Assembly: GCF_003112695.1 (NCBI RefSeq) | Contig: NZ_BFBP01000011.1 | Coordinates: 77,401 to 141,400, forward strand | Source of the DNA: Azospira sp. I13 | GTDB taxonomy: Bacteria; Pseudomonadota; Gammaproteobacteria; Burkholderiales; Rhodocyclaceae | Length of the DNA stretch: 64,000 nucleotides | Direction: 5' to 3' | In this document: positions 1 to 10,625 of the stretch, one piece after another | How the letters are laid out: every line of letters begins with the position of its first letter | How positions within the stretch are numbered: the stretch's first letter is position 1 | Notes under the pieces: generated by a model | What the model saw: the letters and a program-made list of their open reading frames with translations, nothing else | Databases searched by the model: none | What the model was told of the DNA's origin: nothing | Position numbers and translations under genes: made by a program

Positions 1-2
1 TC

Positions 3-548
3 GATTTGCTGCGCCCCCACACCTCCCAGGGGGGCCGCGGACTGCTCCGGGAAGGCATGGGACTTCTTCCCGACCATCCAACCTACCCGGCCTCATACGC
101 CCGCTTCCTGGCCCATTACGAGGCTGGAATCTGTCATCAGACCGTGCTTTTTCCCGGCATGGCCGCCGCACTTGAAGAGCTGGAACGCCACAGCATCCCC
201 TGGGGCGTTGTCACCAACAAGAGCCTGCACCTCACCCACCTCCTGCTGGAGAAAATGGGTCTGGCCCGGCGTTGTGCCTGTATTGTCGGTGGCGACTCGA
301 CGCCCCACCCCAAACCAGCCCCAGACCCCCTGCTGCTGGCAGCACAGCAGATTCGGCTCTCCCCGCAGGCCTGCCTCTACCTGGGAGATGATGTGCGAGA
401 CGTCCAGGCCGGCAATGCCTGCGCCATGACCACCGTCGCCGTGCGCTGGGGCTATCTGGGTACCGCCAGTCGCCCCGAAGACTGGGGTGCCCACCATCTC
501 ATCGACCACCCCTGCGAAATTCCCGGTCTTCTCGGCCTGCCGTGCTAG
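3..548 (+). CDS. gph: Phosphoglycolate phosphatase, HAD family (5' end outside window)
   Basis: The frame is open from the window edge, so the N-terminus, including the DxDGTL nucleophile motif, is missing. The visible part reads HTSQGGRGLLREG, typical of the cap region of Gph enzymes. It then has the motif II threonine in WGVVTNK, the motif III lysine in HPKPAPDPLL and the motif IV acidic pair in YLGDDVRDVQAG. These fit a HAD hydrolase that removes phosphate from 2-phosphoglycolate formed in DNA repair or oxygenase side reactions. A related HAD phosphatase such as a MupP-type N-acetylmuramic acid phosphatase is possible, because the two are close in sequence. It ends 72 nt before tmRNA on the same strand. 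Confidence 0.85.
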   Translation, partial: DLLRPHTSQGGRGLLREGMGLLPDHPTYPASYARFLAHYEAGICHQTVLFPGMAAALEELERHSIPWGVVTNKSLHLTHLLLEKMGLARRCACIVGGDSTPHPKPAPDPLLLAAQQIRLSPQACLYLGDDVRDVQAGNACAMTTVAVRWGYLGTASRPEDWGAHHLIDHPCEIPGLLGLPC

Positions 549-620
549 AATTCGTGTCGCGTTAGGAACTTCTGGCCGAAAGGCCGATCTACCGCATACA
601 AGCTGACACCGATTTCACCT

Positions 621-981
621 GGGGCCGACCTGGCTTCGACGTGGGTTGCGAAGCAGCGCAGGGCATACCGAGGCCCAGTTACCTCGTAAATCCATCTGGA
701 AGCAACTAAACGCCAACGACGAGCGTTTCGCTCTCGCCGCTTAACCCGGCGAGCTCTGCACCGGTACTCTGATGGGCCGGGCTGGGCAACCAGCAGCAGA
801 GTCATTCACATCAGATAAGGTCGATCTCCGCCACGTGGAAAGACTCGAAAATTTCAGTGGATCGTCTGTCACCAGCCTGCCCGTCGGCGGGTGACCGGCT
901 AAATCAAACGGCGAGGCTAAGTATGTAGAACTGTCTGTAGAGGACTTGCGGACGGGGGTTCGATCCCCCCCGGCTCCACCA
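621..981 (+). ncRNA. ssrA: tmRNA
   Basis: One-piece tmRNA. The 5' end begins GGGGCCGACCTGGCTTCGAC and the 3' end is the tRNA-like TTCGATCCCCCC arm followed by CCA at 979-981. The resume codon is GCC at 712 and the tag frame reads ANDERFALAA, stopping at TAA 742-744. Ending in ALAA matches the degradation signal used by ClpXP. It rescues stalled ribosomes together with SmpB, which is not in this window. A rho-independent terminator follows directly. tmRNA 3' ends are common integration sites, but no integrase lies nearby. Confidence 0.97.
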
Positions 982-987
982 AATAAG

Positions 988-1019
988 AGGCCCGAATGCG
1001 AAAGCATCCGGGCCTTTTT
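988..1019 (+). terminator. Terminator of ssrA
   Basis: An AGGCCCGaATGC stem with a GAAA loop and the arm GCATcCGGGCCT is followed by a run of five T. It starts a few bases after the tmRNA CCA end. The following stretch to about 1150 holds no gene that I can support. Confidence 0.9.
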
Positions 1020-1150
1020 CTTTATATCTCGGTCTATTTGCGGCTGAATTGCGAATATCGTTTTACAGCGTTGCCCGGCCCAGAACGCTTCCCTCCTCAC
1101 CGGATGGGCCGGTAATCACACCTGAAACTGGGCTCAACGATCTCCGGGTG

Positions 1151-1186
1151 AAAAAAAAAACGGCAGGCTGAGACCTGCCGTTTTTT
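1151..1186 (-). terminator. Terminator of clpB
   Basis: A CGGCAGG/CCTGCCG stem is flanked by ten A on the left and six T on the right, so it can work in both directions. On the minus strand it lies just beyond the clpB stop codon. Confidence 0.88.
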
Positions 1187-1211
1187 GCTGTTCCAGCCGA
1201 GAGGCCGGTAC

Positions 1212-3797
1212 TCACGCCTTACTAAAGCGCATTACTCCGCCCTGGTCGCAAGTCACCTGGATGGTGTCCTTGGGTCCGAAATTACCTTCGAGAATCTGCT
1301 TGGCCAGGGGGTTCTCGATGTGCTGCTGGATGGCCCGCTTCAGCGGACGGGCACCGAAGACCGGGTCGAAGCCGGCCTTGGCCAGTTCGTCCAGGGCAGA
1401 GTCGGAGACTTCCAGGCGCATTTCCAGCTGGGCCACGCGCTTCTCCAGATAGCCGAGCTGGATGCGGGCGATGTTGCGGATGTTCTTTTCGTCCAGGCTG
1501 TGGAAGACCACGGCCTCGTCGATGCGGTTGATGAACTCGGGACGGAAGTAGGTCTTCACTTCGCCCATCACCGCCAGCTTCACTACCTGATAGTCGTCGC
1601 CGGCCATCTGCTGGATCATCTGGCTGCCCAGGTTGGAGGTCATGACGATCACCGTGTTCTTGAAATCCACGGTGCGGCCCTGGCCGTCGGTCATGCGGCC
1701 GTCGTCGAGCACCTGCAAGAGCACGTTGAAGACGTCCGGGTGGGCCTTTTCCACCTCGTCCAGCAGGATCACGCTGTAGGGCTTGCGGCGCACGGCTTCC
1801 GTCAGGGTGCCGCCCTCTTCATAGCCAACGTAGCCCGGAGGCGCGCCGATGAGGCGGGCCACGGAGTGCTTCTCCATGAACTCACTCATGTCGATGCGGA
1901 TCAGGTGCTCTTCGGAATCGAAGAGGAACTCGGCCAGGGCCTTGCACAGCTCGGTCTTGCCGACGCCGGTGGGGCCCAGGAAGAGGAAGGAGCCGTAGGG
2001 CCGGTTGGGGTCGCTCAAACCGGCGCGGGAGCGGCGGATGGCGTCGGACACCAGGCGCACGGCCTCGTCCTGGCCCACCACCCGGTTGTGCAGGCGGTCT
2101 TCCATTTTCAGCAGCTTGTCCCGCTCACCCTGCATCATCTTGGAGACGGGAATGCCGGTGGCCCGGCTCACCACTTCAGCGATTTCCTCGGCGCCCACCT
2201 GGGTGCGCAGCAGCTTGTTCTGCTGCTGTCCACCTTCGCTGGCCTTCTCGGCCACCTTGAGCTGGGCTTCGAGCTGGGGCAGCTTGCCGTATTGCAGTTC
2301 GGCCACCTTTTCCAGCTTGCCTTCGCGCTGCAGCTTGGCGATCTCGGCCTTGATCTTGTCGATCTCTTCCTTGACGTGGGCGGCGCCGTGGACCTGGGCC
2401 TTCTCGGCCTTCCACACTTCCTCCAGGTCGGAATATTCCTTCTGCAGCTTGGCGATTTCGTCCTCGATCAGGCCGAAGCGCTTCTTCGAGGCTTCGTCCT
2501 TCTCCTTCTTCACAGCTTCCCGCTCGATCTTCAGCTGGATGATGCGGCGGTCCAGCTTGTCCATCACTTCCGGCTTGGAGTCGATTTCCATCTTGATGCG
2601 GGCGGCGGCCTCGTCGATGAGGTCGATGGCCTTGTCCGGCAGGAAGCGGTCGGTGATGTAGCGGTGACTCAGTTCTGCCGCGGCGACGATGGCCGGGTCG
2701 GTGATGTCCACGCCGTGGTGCAGCTCGTACTTCTCCTGCAGGCCGCGCAGGATGGCGATGGTGGCCTCCACGGAAGGCTCATCCACCAGCACCTTCTGGA
2801 AGCGGCGCTCCAGGGCGGCATCCTTCTCGATGTACTTGCGGTATTCGTCCAGGGTGGTGGCGCCGATGCAGTGCAGCTCGCCCCGGGCCAGGGCGGGCTT
2901 GAGCATGTTGCCGGCATCGATGGCGCCCTCGGCCTTGCCGGCGCCGACCATGGTGTGAATTTCGTCAATGAAGAGAATGATGCGGCCTTCATCCTTGGCG
3001 ATGTCGTTGAGCACGGCCTTGAGGCGCTCCTCGAACTCGCCCCGGTATTTGGCGCCGGCCAGTAGGCCAGCCATGTCCAGCACCAGCACCTTCTTGCCCT
3101 TCAGGGTTTCCGGCACCTCGTCATTGACGATGCGCTGGGCCAGGCCCTCGACGATGGCGGTCTTGCCGACGCCGGGCTCGCCGATCAGCACCGGGTTGTT
3201 CTTGGTACGGCGCTGCAAAATTTGAATGGCGCGACGGATTTCGTCGTCCCGGCCGATCACCGGGTCCAGCTTGCCCTGGGCGGCCCGCTCGGTGAGGTCC
3301 ACGCAGTATTTCTTCAAGGATTCACGCTGGCCTTCGGCCTCCTGGCTGTCCACGCCCTGGCCGCCGCGCACGGCATCGATGGCGGCTTCCAGGGGTTTCT
3401 TCTCCAGGCCGTATTGTTTGGCAATGCGCGCGGTCTCCCCCTTGTCGCCGGTGAGGGCGAGCAAGAACATTTCACTGGCGATGAACTGGTCGCCCCGCTT
3501 CTGGGCTTCCTTGTCGGTGAGGTTGAGCAGGTTGGTCAGGTCCCGGCCCACGGTGACATCGCCGCCGTGGCCTTCCACCTTGGGCAGGCGGGCGATGGCC
3601 TGTTCCAGGGCGGTGCGCAAGGGCGGCACGTTGGCGCCGGCCCGGGCCAGCAGGGAGGTGGTGCCGCCATCATCCTGGTTAAGCAGAGCCAGCAGCAGGT
3701 GGCTGGGGTCGATGAACTGGTTGTCGGCACCGATAGCCAGGCTCTGGGCATCGGAGAGGGCTTGCTGGAATTTGGTGGTGAACTTGTCGAAACGCAT
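1212..3797 (-). CDS. clpB: ATP-dependent chaperone ClpB (disaggregase)
   Basis: 861 residues, the usual ClpB length. In order: a Clp N-terminal repeat domain ([18 protein letters not shown]), AAA module 1 with Walker A GEPGVGKT and Walker [12 protein letters not shown], a long middle coiled coil rich in K/E (about residues 405-530), then AAA module 2 with [14 protein letters not shown] and Walker [15 protein letters not shown]. There is no ClpP-binding IGF loop. It is a cytoplasmic hexamer that pulls proteins out of aggregates with DnaK. The frame stays open 43 codons further upstream, but ATG 3797 was chosen because of the GAAAGGA ribosome site, the family start MRFDKFT, and because a sigma-32 promoter sits inside the longer frame. 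Confidence 0.97.
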   Translation of the reverse strand: MRFDKFTTKFQQALSDAQSLAIGADNQFIDPSHLLLALLNQDDGGTTSLLARAGANVPPLRTALEQAIARLPKVEGHGGDVTVGRDLTNLLNLTDKEAQKRGDQFIASEMFLLALTGDKGETARIAKQYGLEKKPLEAAIDAVRGGQGVDSQEAEGQRESLKKYCVDLTERAAQGKLDPVIGRDDEIRRAIQILQRRTKNNPVLIGEPGVGKTAIVEGLAQRIVNDEVPETLKGKKVLVLDMAGLLAGAKYRGEFEERLKAVLNDIAKDEGRIILFIDEIHTMVGAGKAEGAIDAGNMLKPALARGELHCIGATTLDEYRKYIEKDAALERRFQKVLVDEPSVEATIAILRGLQEKYELHHGVDITDPAIVAAAELSHRYITDRFLPDKAIDLIDEAAARIKMEIDSKPEVMDKLDRRIIQLKIEREAVKKEKDEASKKRFGLIEDEIAKLQKEYSDLEEVWKAEKAQVHGAAHVKEEIDKIKAEIAKLQREGKLEKVAELQYGKLPQLEAQLKVAEKASEGGQQQNKLLRTQVGAEEIAEVVSRATGIPVSKMMQGERDKLLKMEDRLHNRVVGQDEAVRLVSDAIRRSRAGLSDPNRPYGSFLFLGPTGVGKTELCKALAEFLFDSEEHLIRIDMSEFMEKHSVARLIGAPPGYVGYEEGGTLTEAVRRKPYSVILLDEVEKAHPDVFNVLLQVLDDGRMTDGQGRTVDFKNTVIVMTSNLGSQMIQQMAGDDYQVVKLAVMGEVKTYFRPEFINRIDEAVVFHSLDEKNIRNIARIQLGYLEKRVAQLEMRLEVSDSALDELAKAGFDPVFGARPLKRAIQQHIENPLAKQILEGNFGPKDTIQVTCDQGGVMRFSKA

Positions 3798-3839
3798 GGC
3801 GTGCAATCCTTTCGCAAACGCGGAATCGGTATGGCCCCT

Positions 3840-3867
3840 ACATGGGGGTGGCCCGGGCCATTTCAAT
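3840..3867 (-). promoter_or_regulatory. Heat-shock (sigma-32) promoter of clpB
   Basis: Read on the minus strand: ATTGAAA (3867-3861), 13 nt, then CCCCATGT (3847-3840). The RpoH consensus is CTTGAAA and CCCCATNT with 11-16 nt between them. The site is about 45 nt upstream of the clpB ATG. Confidence 0.85.
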
Positions 3868-4152
3868 TGGCCATCGAAAAATTCCGTGATGTCTTCGTCC
3901 AGACTATCCCGCGCAACCCATGCCACCTGCCTAATTTTTATGAAGGTCCGCGCCAGTAAAGGAGATCAGAGGCATTCCCCGTGGAGCCCCAGGCCATCCG
4001 GGACCTACCTCGACTCAATGAGCTGCTGGTGAGCTGCCTGGGAATTGCTGCTGCAACCTTCCTTTCGGCTAGAATTGCCCCAACAGTCTTCGCACTGCAT
4101 ACCAATAACCATGTCGGCGTCAGTTCCCGGGGCGCCACCGGAGGGAGACAAA

Positions 4153-5793
4153 ATGAGTTCTGGCACCCCCACATCCATTCGTACCAAGTTTCTCTGGCTC
4201 ACCGGCATTACCGTGCTGAGCTTGGCAGTACTCTTTGCCGTAGTCTTGTCTACGGAGAGATCCCTGCTGCTGCAGGATCGCCAGGAGAAGGTACGCAATC
4301 TGGTGGAAGTCGCCCACGGGCTGGTGGCCCACTTCGACAAGCAGGCCCAGACCGGCAAGCTCACCCAGGAAGAAGCCCGCTTGGCCGCCATCGCCGCCAT
4401 CAAGGAGCTGCGCTACGACAAGGTCGAATATTTCTGGATAAACGACCTGCAGGACCTGATGGTGATGCACCCCATCAAGCCGGATATGGACGGCAAGAAG
4501 CTGGACCAGTTGAAGGACAAGGCCGGCAAGCTGCTTTTCGTCGAATTCAATCAGACCGTGAAAACCAAGGGGGGCGGTTTCGTCGAATACCTCTGGCCCA
4601 AGCCTGGTTTTGAGGATCCGGTGCCGAAGATTTCCTACGTCAAGGGCTACGAGCCCTGGGGCTGGGTTATCGGCAGCGGCATCTACATTGACGATGTGAA
4701 TGCCATCTTCAAGCAGGAAGCCATCAAGTTCCTGCTCTGGGGCCTGGCCATTGGCGGCCTGATCAGTGTTTCCCTCTTCCTGGTACGGCGTAACCTGCTG
4801 AGCCTGTTGGGCGGCGAACCTCACGAAGCCACTGCCATCACCAAGCGCATCGCCGCCGGCGACCTGACCGTGGATATCCGTACCCAGCCCGGCGATACCA
4901 CCAGCCTCATCGCCAGCATGAAGGAAATGCAGGAAACCCTGCGGAACATGATCGGCAACATCGTCGGGGATGCCGAGCAGCTTTCCAGCGCTGCCGCCCA
5001 ACTCTTCCAGGCCTCGGAGGAAGTCTCCGCGTCCGCCCGGGAACAGAGCGAAGCAGCCTCTTCCATGGCCGCCGCCATGGAAGAAATGACGGTGAGCATC
5101 GACCAGGTCGGGGAAAACGCCAAAGAGGCCCACGCCATCAGCATCCAGTCCGGCGACCACTCCCAGGAAGGCACCGTGGTTATCCACAACGCCGCCCAGG
5201 AAATGCGCCAGATCGCCCAGGCGGTTCAGTCCTCCTCCAGCATCATTGAAGAGCTGGGCCGCCAGTCCGACCAGATCACCTCCATCGTCAAGACCATCAA
5301 GGAAATCGCCGACCAGACCAACCTGCTGGCCCTCAATGCCGCCATTGAGGCTGCCCGGGCCGGCGAACAGGGCCGGGGCTTCGCCGTCGTAGCCGACGAG
5401 GTGCGCAAGCTGGCCGAACGCACCAGTTCCTCCACCCAGGAGATCGGTGAAACCATCGGCAAGATCCAGGCAGGCACCCGGGATGCAGTGGCGAGCATGG
5501 AACAGGGCGTCAGCCAGGTTGAAAATGGCGTGGAACTGGCCAACCAGGCGGGTGAATCCATCAATCAGATTCGCGATGGGGCCCTGCGGGTGACCCAGGT
5601 GGTCAATGACATCACCACCTCCATCCGGGAACAGGGTAGTACCTCCAGCGACATCGCCCAGAGCATCGAGCGCATTGCCCGCATGTCGGAAGACAGCTCC
5701 AACGCCATCGCCCACACTGCCCAGGCAGCGCGCCATCTGCAGGAACTTTCCATCTCCCTGCACGGTGCAGTCAGCCGCTTCAAGACCCGTTAA
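4153..5793 (+). CDS. Methyl-accepting chemotaxis protein with single-Cache sensor
   Basis: 546 residues. A first membrane helix lies at about 10-31. A periplasmic sCache_2-type domain follows ([15 protein letters not shown], then [13 protein letters not shown]). A second helix spans about 193-212, then a HAMP domain, and a cytoplasmic signalling hairpin with its tip in [20 protein letters not shown] (about residues 385-425). It signals to CheA/CheW. Such Cache domains often bind small organic acids, but the ligand here is unknown. No CheB/CheR-binding pentapeptide is seen at the C-terminus. ATG 4153 is preferred over in-frame starts upstream because GGAGGGAGA lies just before it. No che genes are adjacent. 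Confidence 0.92.
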   Translation: MSSGTPTSIRTKFLWLTGITVLSLAVLFAVVLSTERSLLLQDRQEKVRNLVEVAHGLVAHFDKQAQTGKLTQEEARLAAIAAIKELRYDKVEYFWINDLQDLMVMHPIKPDMDGKKLDQLKDKAGKLLFVEFNQTVKTKGGGFVEYLWPKPGFEDPVPKISYVKGYEPWGWVIGSGIYIDDVNAIFKQEAIKFLLWGLAIGGLISVSLFLVRRNLLSLLGGEPHEATAITKRIAAGDLTVDIRTQPGDTTSLIASMKEMQETLRNMIGNIVGDAEQLSSAAAQLFQASEEVSASAREQSEAASSMAAAMEEMTVSIDQVGENAKEAHAISIQSGDHSQEGTVVIHNAAQEMRQIAQAVQSSSSIIEELGRQSDQITSIVKTIKEIADQTNLLALNAAIEAARAGEQGRGFAVVADEVRKLAERTSSSTQEIGETIGKIQAGTRDAVASMEQGVSQVENGVELANQAGESINQIRDGALRVTQVVNDITTSIREQGSTSSDIAQSIERIARMSEDSSNAIAHTAQAARHLQELSISLHGAVSRFKTR

Positions 5794-5842
5794 GCCAGCG
5801 TTTTTTGCCCTCTGACACAGGGCCCGGAAACTGAAAAAAATT

Positions 5843-5875
5843 AGGCCGTGCAGCAATTGCTGCACGGCCTTTTCC
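5843..5875 (+). terminator. Terminator after the chemoreceptor gene
   Basis: A 28-bp perfect palindrome, AGGCCGTGCAGC AATT GCTGCACGGCCT, is followed by TTTTCCTTT and preceded by seven A. It can end transcription in both directions between convergent genes. Confidence 0.88.
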
Positions 5876-5915
5876 TTTCCCCGGCCCAGACAACCGACCG
5901 CCTTTCCTGGGCCTC

Positions 5916-5960
5916 AAAAAGCCAGGGGCGGGGCCACCCCAAAAGGTCGCCCCGCCCCTG
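5916..5960 (-). terminator. Terminator of htpG
   Basis: On the minus strand a 12-bp stem (CAGGGGCGGGGC / GCCCCGCCCCTG) closes a 14-nt loop and is followed by GGCTTTTTG. It starts 17 nt past the htpG stop codon. Confidence 0.75.
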
Positions 5961-5976
5961 TATTCCCTGAAAGGGC

Positions 5977-7893
5977 TTACTTGCCGCCGAGGGACAGGGC
6001 CAGCATCAGGTCATTGATGCGCTTGACGAAGCCGGCCGGGTCTTCCAGCTGGCCGCCTTCGGCCAGTTGGGCCTGCTCGAACAGCAGGTTGGCCCAGTCG
6101 TCGAAACGGGCTTCTTCGTACTTCAAGCGCTGCACCGCCGGGTGGTGGGGATTGATCTCCAGGATGGGCTTGACCTCCGGGGCCTTCTGGCCGGCGGCCT
6201 TGAGCATGCGCGCCAGGTTGCCGGAAAGGTCGTGTTCGTCAGCCACCAGGCAGGAAGGGGAATCGGTCAGGCGGTGGGTAATGCGCACGTCCTTGACCCG
6301 GGCTTCCAGGGCCTGCTTCACCTTGTCGGTGAGGTCCTTGTACTCGCCGGCTTCCTTTTCCTGTTCCTTCTTCTCGGCCTCGTCTTCCAGCTTGCCCAGA
6401 TCCAGGCCGCCCTTGGCTACGGACTGCAGCTGCTTGCCGTCGAATTCGGTGAGGTGGCCCACCACCCATTCGTCGACGCGGTCAGAAAGCAGCAGCACCT
6501 CGATGCCCTTCTTGCGGAAGATTTCCAGGTGGGGGCTGTTCTTGGCGGCGAGGAAGGTCTCGGCCGTGACGTAGTAGATCTTCTCCTGGCCTTCCTTCAT
6601 GCGGGAGACGTAGTCAGCCAGGGAGACGGTCTGCTCGGTGGTGTCATGGTGGGTGGAGGCGAAGCGCAGCAGCTTGGCGATGCGTTCCTTGTTGGCGAAG
6701 TCCTCACCCACGCCTTCCTTCAGCACATTGCCGAATTCCTTCCAGAAACCGGCGTACTTTTCCTTCTCGGCGGCGTCGTCGCTGTCGGCCAGGCCTTCCA
6801 GCAGGGACAGCACCTTTTTCACGCAGCCGCCGCGGATGGTTTCGATATCCTTGCTCTGCTGCAGAATTTCCCGGGAGACGTTGAGCGGCAGGTCGGCGGA
6901 ATCCACCACCCCGCGCACGAAGCGCATGTAAAGGGGCATCAGCTGCTCGGCGTCGTCCATGATGAAGACGCGCTTCACATACAGCTTCACGCCGTGGCGG
7001 GCGTTGCGGTCCCACATGTCGAAGGGAGCCCGGGCGGGGATGTAGAGCAGTTGGGTGTATTCCTGCTTGCCTTCCACCTTGGCGTGGATCCAGCCCAGGG
7101 GGTTCTCGAAGTCGTGGGCGACGTGCTTGTAGAACTCCTGGTACTGCTCTTCCGTGATGTCGCTCTTGGGGCGAGCCCACAGGGCATTGGCCTGGTTGAT
7201 GGTTTCCAGTTCGCCGGTGGGGACCTGCTCATTCTTTTCCTCGTCCCACTTCTCCCCTTCCATCTGGATGGGCAGGGTGATGTGGTCGGAGTACTTGCGG
7301 ATGATGGACTTGATCTTCCAGGCGTTGAGGAAGTCGTCCTCGCCGTCCTTCAAGTGCAGGATGACGTCGGTGCCGCGGCTGGCCTTCTCCACCATTTCCA
7401 CGGAGTAGTCGCCGGCCCCTTCGGATTCCCACTTCACCGCCTGGTTGTTTTCCAGGCCGGCACGGCGGGAGATGACGGTGACCTTGTCGGCGACGATGAA
7501 GGCGGAGTAGAAGCCGACACCGAACTGGCCGATGAGGTGAGCATCCTTCTGAGCATCACCGGAGAGGGAGGCGAAGAATTCCTTGGTGCCGGACTTGGCG
7601 ATGGTACCCAGGTGGGCCACGGCTTCCTCACGGGAGAGGCCGATGCCGTTGTCGGAAATGGTCAGGGTGCGGGCCGCCTTGTCGAAGGCGAGGCGAATCT
7701 TCAGTTCGCTGTCATCACCATAAAGGCCGTTGTTGTTGAGGGCCTCGAAGCGCAGCTTGTCGCAGGCATCGGAAGCGTTGGAGACGAGTTCGCGGAGGAA
7801 GATTTCCTTGTTGCTGTAAAGGGAATGGATCATCAGCTGCAGCAGCTGCTTGACCTCTGCCTGAAAGCCGAGGGTTTCCTTGGGTGCGCCCAT
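5977..7893 (-). CDS. htpG: Molecular chaperone HtpG (bacterial Hsp90)
   Basis: 638 residues, full length. The N-terminal GHKL ATPase domain shows [14 protein letters not shown] (the N-box with the catalytic region), DNGIGLS (G1) and [11 protein letters not shown] (G2, lid). The middle domain with [13 protein letters not shown] and the C-terminal dimerisation domain follow. It acts as an ATP-driven dimer in the cytoplasm. ATG 7893 is chosen over an in-frame start 30 codons upstream because GGAGT precedes it and the protein begins with the family-like [14 protein letters not shown]. Confidence 0.97.
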   Translation of the reverse strand: MGAPKETLGFQAEVKQLLQLMIHSLYSNKEIFLRELVSNASDACDKLRFEALNNNGLYGDDSELKIRLAFDKAARTLTISDNGIGLSREEAVAHLGTIAKSGTKEFFASLSGDAQKDAHLIGQFGVGFYSAFIVADKVTVISRRAGLENNQAVKWESEGAGDYSVEMVEKASRGTDVILHLKDGEDDFLNAWKIKSIIRKYSDHITLPIQMEGEKWDEEKNEQVPTGELETINQANALWARPKSDITEEQYQEFYKHVAHDFENPLGWIHAKVEGKQEYTQLLYIPARAPFDMWDRNARHGVKLYVKRVFIMDDAEQLMPLYMRFVRGVVDSADLPLNVSREILQQSKDIETIRGGCVKKVLSLLEGLADSDDAAEKEKYAGFWKEFGNVLKEGVGEDFANKERIAKLLRFASTHHDTTEQTVSLADYVSRMKEGQEKIYYVTAETFLAAKNSPHLEIFRKKGIEVLLLSDRVDEWVVGHLTEFDGKQLQSVAKGGLDLGKLEDEAEKKEQEKEAGEYKDLTDKVKQALEARVKDVRITHRLTDSPSCLVADEHDLSGNLARMLKAAGQKAPEVKPILEINPHHPAVQRLKYEEARFDDWANLLFEQAQLAEGGQLEDPAGFVKRINDLMLALSLGGK

Positions 7894-7971
7894 GCAAGAC
7901 TCCGTGGGTAAAGATTGGGATGAAAGGGTGCTTCCGAAGCGGCCGGGGGCCGCCACGGAAGTTCTTTCCCC

Positions 7972-7999
7972 ACATGGGGGCAAGCCTCAGGATTTCAAG
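7972..7999 (-). promoter_or_regulatory. Heat-shock (sigma-32) promoter of htpG
   Basis: On the minus strand: CTTGAAA (7999-7993), 13 nt, CCCCATGT (7979-7972), an essentially perfect RpoH promoter 79 nt upstream of htpG. The -35 element contains the TGA stop codon of the upstream diguanylate cyclase gene. Confidence 0.92.
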
Positions 8000-10601
8000 A
8001 GGGGGTGCCGCCCGGGGCGGCATAGATGGCCTGATTGCGGCCACCGCGCTTGGCTTCGTAAAGGGCGCCGTCGGCCCGGGCCAGCAGATGGTCGATATTG
8101 GCATCCTGGTCAGCCAGGATGGTGACGCCAATACTGATGGTGACGTTGAGCACCACTTCGTTGGTGACCCGCATGGATTCGTTGGCCACCGCCAGGCGCA
8201 GGCGTTCTGCTGCCTGCATGGCACCGGTGCCTTCGGTCTCCGGCAGGATGACGGCAAACTCTTCACCCCCCAGGCGGCCGCAGACATCGATGCTGCGCAG
8301 TTCCCGGGAGATGATGGCGGCCACCACCTTGAGGGCCACGTCGCCTGCCGCGTGGCCATGGGTATCGTTGATGCGCTTGAAGTGATCCACATCCAGCATC
8401 AGCACGGCGATGCAGCGGTCCTGGCGCCGGGCCCGGACAATCTCCGCCTCCCCCTGTTCCAGGAAGCGGGAGCGGTTGAACAGGCCGGTCAGGGTATCCA
8501 CCGTCGCCAGACGATGCAGGGACTCCATGGAGCGAGCCCGGTCGATGGCAATGGCCGACAGGCGGCAGGCGTGGTCGATCACATCCTTCTCGTAGCGGCT
8601 GGGCCGCCGGCTCTGGCGGAAATACAGGGATACGGTGCCCAACACTTCCTTGCCCGGCGACACGATGGGGGTGGACCAGGCGCTCTTCAGACCGAGGGCG
8701 GAGGCGAACTCCCGGCAATCCTGCCACTGGGGGGAATCGTCGATATGTTCGGCAATGACCTGTTTGCCGGTGCTCATGGCGGCGGCGCAGGCGCAGACCT
8801 CCGGGTTGTCCGGGCAGTTCTCCCCGACGTCGCGGCAGGTACGGCGCAGGCTGGGAGCCGCCCCCAGCACCAGCCGCCGGCTTTCCGGCTGGAGCAGCAG
8901 TACGGCGCAGAAGGATTCACCGATGAGGGATTCCACCCGGCTGCACAAGGCCTCCAGCACCACATGGAGGGAAGCGTCACTGGCAATCAGTTCCAGCACA
9001 TGGCGTTCGGCGGCTAGCAAGTGCTCCGTCTGCTTGCGCTCGGAAATGTCGGTGGCACTGCCGATGAGCAGGCGCCGCCCGCCCAGGTCCACGCCCCGCT
9101 TGTAGGAGAGCAGGTAGCGTTCGCCCTTGGCGGTGGCATGTTTTTCCTCCCGCCCCATGACCTTCTTGGCAGCCAGGGCCTTGATGTCGTCGTGGCGCAT
9201 GCGGGCCGCCAGATCCGGGCTGTACAGCTCGAAATCGCTCTTGCCCACCACCTCGTGCTTGTCGTGGCCGACGAAGGCCGCAGCGGCCTCGTTCATGACC
9301 AGATAGCGGCCGTCCTCGTCCTTGACGAAGACCATCACCGGCAGGGTATCCAGGATCATTTCGGTGAGGCTGGACTGCTGCTCCAGGCGCTGACGGCTTT
9401 CCTTCAGGTCTTCCCGCACCCGCTTCTGCTCGGTGATATCGGTGAACACGCAGACGTAATTGATGACCTGGCCGCCCTCCCCCTTCACCGCCGTGATGGT
9501 GAGGCTTTCCGGATACAGCTCGCCATTCTTGCGCCGGTTCCAGATTTCACCGCTCCACACAGCGAAGGTATCCAGGTTGGCATACAACTGGCGGTAGAAC
9601 TCGCCATCGTGCAGGCCGGACTTGAGCAGGCGGGTGTCCTGGCCGACGGCTTCCTCGATGGCATAGCCGGTGATGGCGGTGAAAGCCGGATTGACGGACT
9701 GGATCACCCGCTCGGCATTGACGATCATGATGGCCTGCTGGCTCGACTCGGCCACCTTGGAGGCCAGCAGCAGGGCATGACGGGACTGCTGCAGGCGCTG
9801 GTTCTGCTCCTGCAGGGCCTGGCGCAGCTCGGCCACGTATTCCTGCTCCACGCTATCGAGAATATCGGCGTAGGACAGCAGGCCACTGACCTGGCCGTTG
9901 TCATCCATCACCCCCAGGTGGCGGATACGGCGATCGTTGAAGATCTTGCGCGCGTGGTAAAGGGTGGAATTGCGCGGCACCGTGATCAGCGGAAAGGTCG
10001 CCACTTCGCCCGCGGTACGGCCCAGGGCCTCCTGGCCGATCAGACGCAGCACGTCCCGGGCGGTGAGAATGCCCAGGTGGCCGCCACTCTGAACGATGGC
10101 CGCATCACCCCGGGTTTCCCGCAGCCGTACCACCACCTCCGCCATGGGGGTTTCGCCGGGCACCTGCAGCGGCAGGTTCTTCAGCACCGAGCCCACGTTG
10201 CGCATGTGCACGTAGAACTCCACCCCCTGGTGGTTCACGATGTCCGTCTGGGAAACAATGCCCAGGCGCCTGCCATTTTCGTCCACCACCAGCAGGTGGC
10301 GCATGCGCTCCTGCTTAAAGCGGATGGCCGCATCGGCCACCGTATCCGTCTCCCGCACCGTTTTCACCGGCGCGCTCATGACCCGGGAAACAGGCATGGC
10401 CAGGGATTCGGGATCGGAAAAATTCAGGGAGAGGGCATCCCGCTCCGTCCAGATGCCGCAGACCTGGCCCCCATCCACCACCAGGATGGAGCCGCAGCGG
10501 GATTCATGCATCCGCCCTGCCGCCTCCGCCACCGTGGTCCGCGGCGGGCACTCCAGGAGTTCATGGCGCAGTATCTGGGAGATGGGCAGGTCGTAGTGCA
10601 T
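7995..10601 (-). CDS. Diguanylate cyclase with CBS pairs, two PAS and one GAF domain
   Basis: 868 residues, no membrane helix seen. Two CBS pairs occupy about residues 1-260 (several repeats of ITARDVLRLI/LGVMDDNGQVSGLLS type). A short coiled coil, PAS (about 285-400) and PAS (about 408-530) follow, then GAF (about 535-690) and GGDEF. The active loop is GGEEF (about 776-780) with an RSID inhibitory site just before it, so it should make c-di-GMP with product feedback. CBS pairs usually sense adenine nucleotides. The GAF carries an unusual Cys cluster (C589, C596 and two more near 603-605). It lies 24 nt downstream of greB and could be co-transcribed with it. Confidence 0.92.
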   Translation of the reverse strand: MHYDLPISQILRHELLECPPRTTVAEAAGRMHESRCGSILVVDGGQVCGIWTERDALSLNFSDPESLAMPVSRVMSAPVKTVRETDTVADAAIRFKQERMRHLLVVDENGRRLGIVSQTDIVNHQGVEFYVHMRNVGSVLKNLPLQVPGETPMAEVVVRLRETRGDAAIVQSGGHLGILTARDVLRLIGQEALGRTAGEVATFPLITVPRNSTLYHARKIFNDRRIRHLGVMDDNGQVSGLLSYADILDSVEQEYVAELRQALQEQNQRLQQSRHALLLASKVAESSQQAIMIVNAERVIQSVNPAFTAITGYAIEEAVGQDTRLLKSGLHDGEFYRQLYANLDTFAVWSGEIWNRRKNGELYPESLTITAVKGEGGQVINYVCVFTDITEQKRVREDLKESRQRLEQQSSLTEMILDTLPVMVFVKDEDGRYLVMNEAAAAFVGHDKHEVVGKSDFELYSPDLAARMRHDDIKALAAKKVMGREEKHATAKGERYLLSYKRGVDLGGRRLLIGSATDISERKQTEHLLAAERHVLELIASDASLHVVLEALCSRVESLIGESFCAVLLLQPESRRLVLGAAPSLRRTCRDVGENCPDNPEVCACAAAMSTGKQVIAEHIDDSPQWQDCREFASALGLKSAWSTPIVSPGKEVLGTVSLYFRQSRRPSRYEKDVIDHACRLSAIAIDRARSMESLHRLATVDTLTGLFNRSRFLEQGEAEIVRARRQDRCIAVLMLDVDHFKRINDTHGHAAGDVALKVVAAIISRELRSIDVCGRLGGEEFAVILPETEGTGAMQAAERLRLAVANESMRVTNEVVLNVTISIGVTILADQDANIDHLLARADGALYEAKRGGRNQAIYAAPGGTPS

Positions 10602-10625
10602 GGCAACGCCTTTGCTGAATGGCCT

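Noticed and set aside
621-1211. tmRNA 3' end as attachment site of an integrated element
   Set aside because: No integrase gene or repeat of the tmRNA end follows. The next gene is the core gene clpB.
1185-3065. Long plus-strand frame of 626 codons opposite clpB
   Set aside because: It is an antisense shadow of clpB in GC-rich DNA, rich in H, L, V and G without a domain. The same holds for the long frames opposite htpG (6067-7911), the hydrogenase genes (12913-14829), the CBS/GGDEF gene (9021-11198), dnaE2 (27589-30540) and the PF10136 gene (21653-23368).
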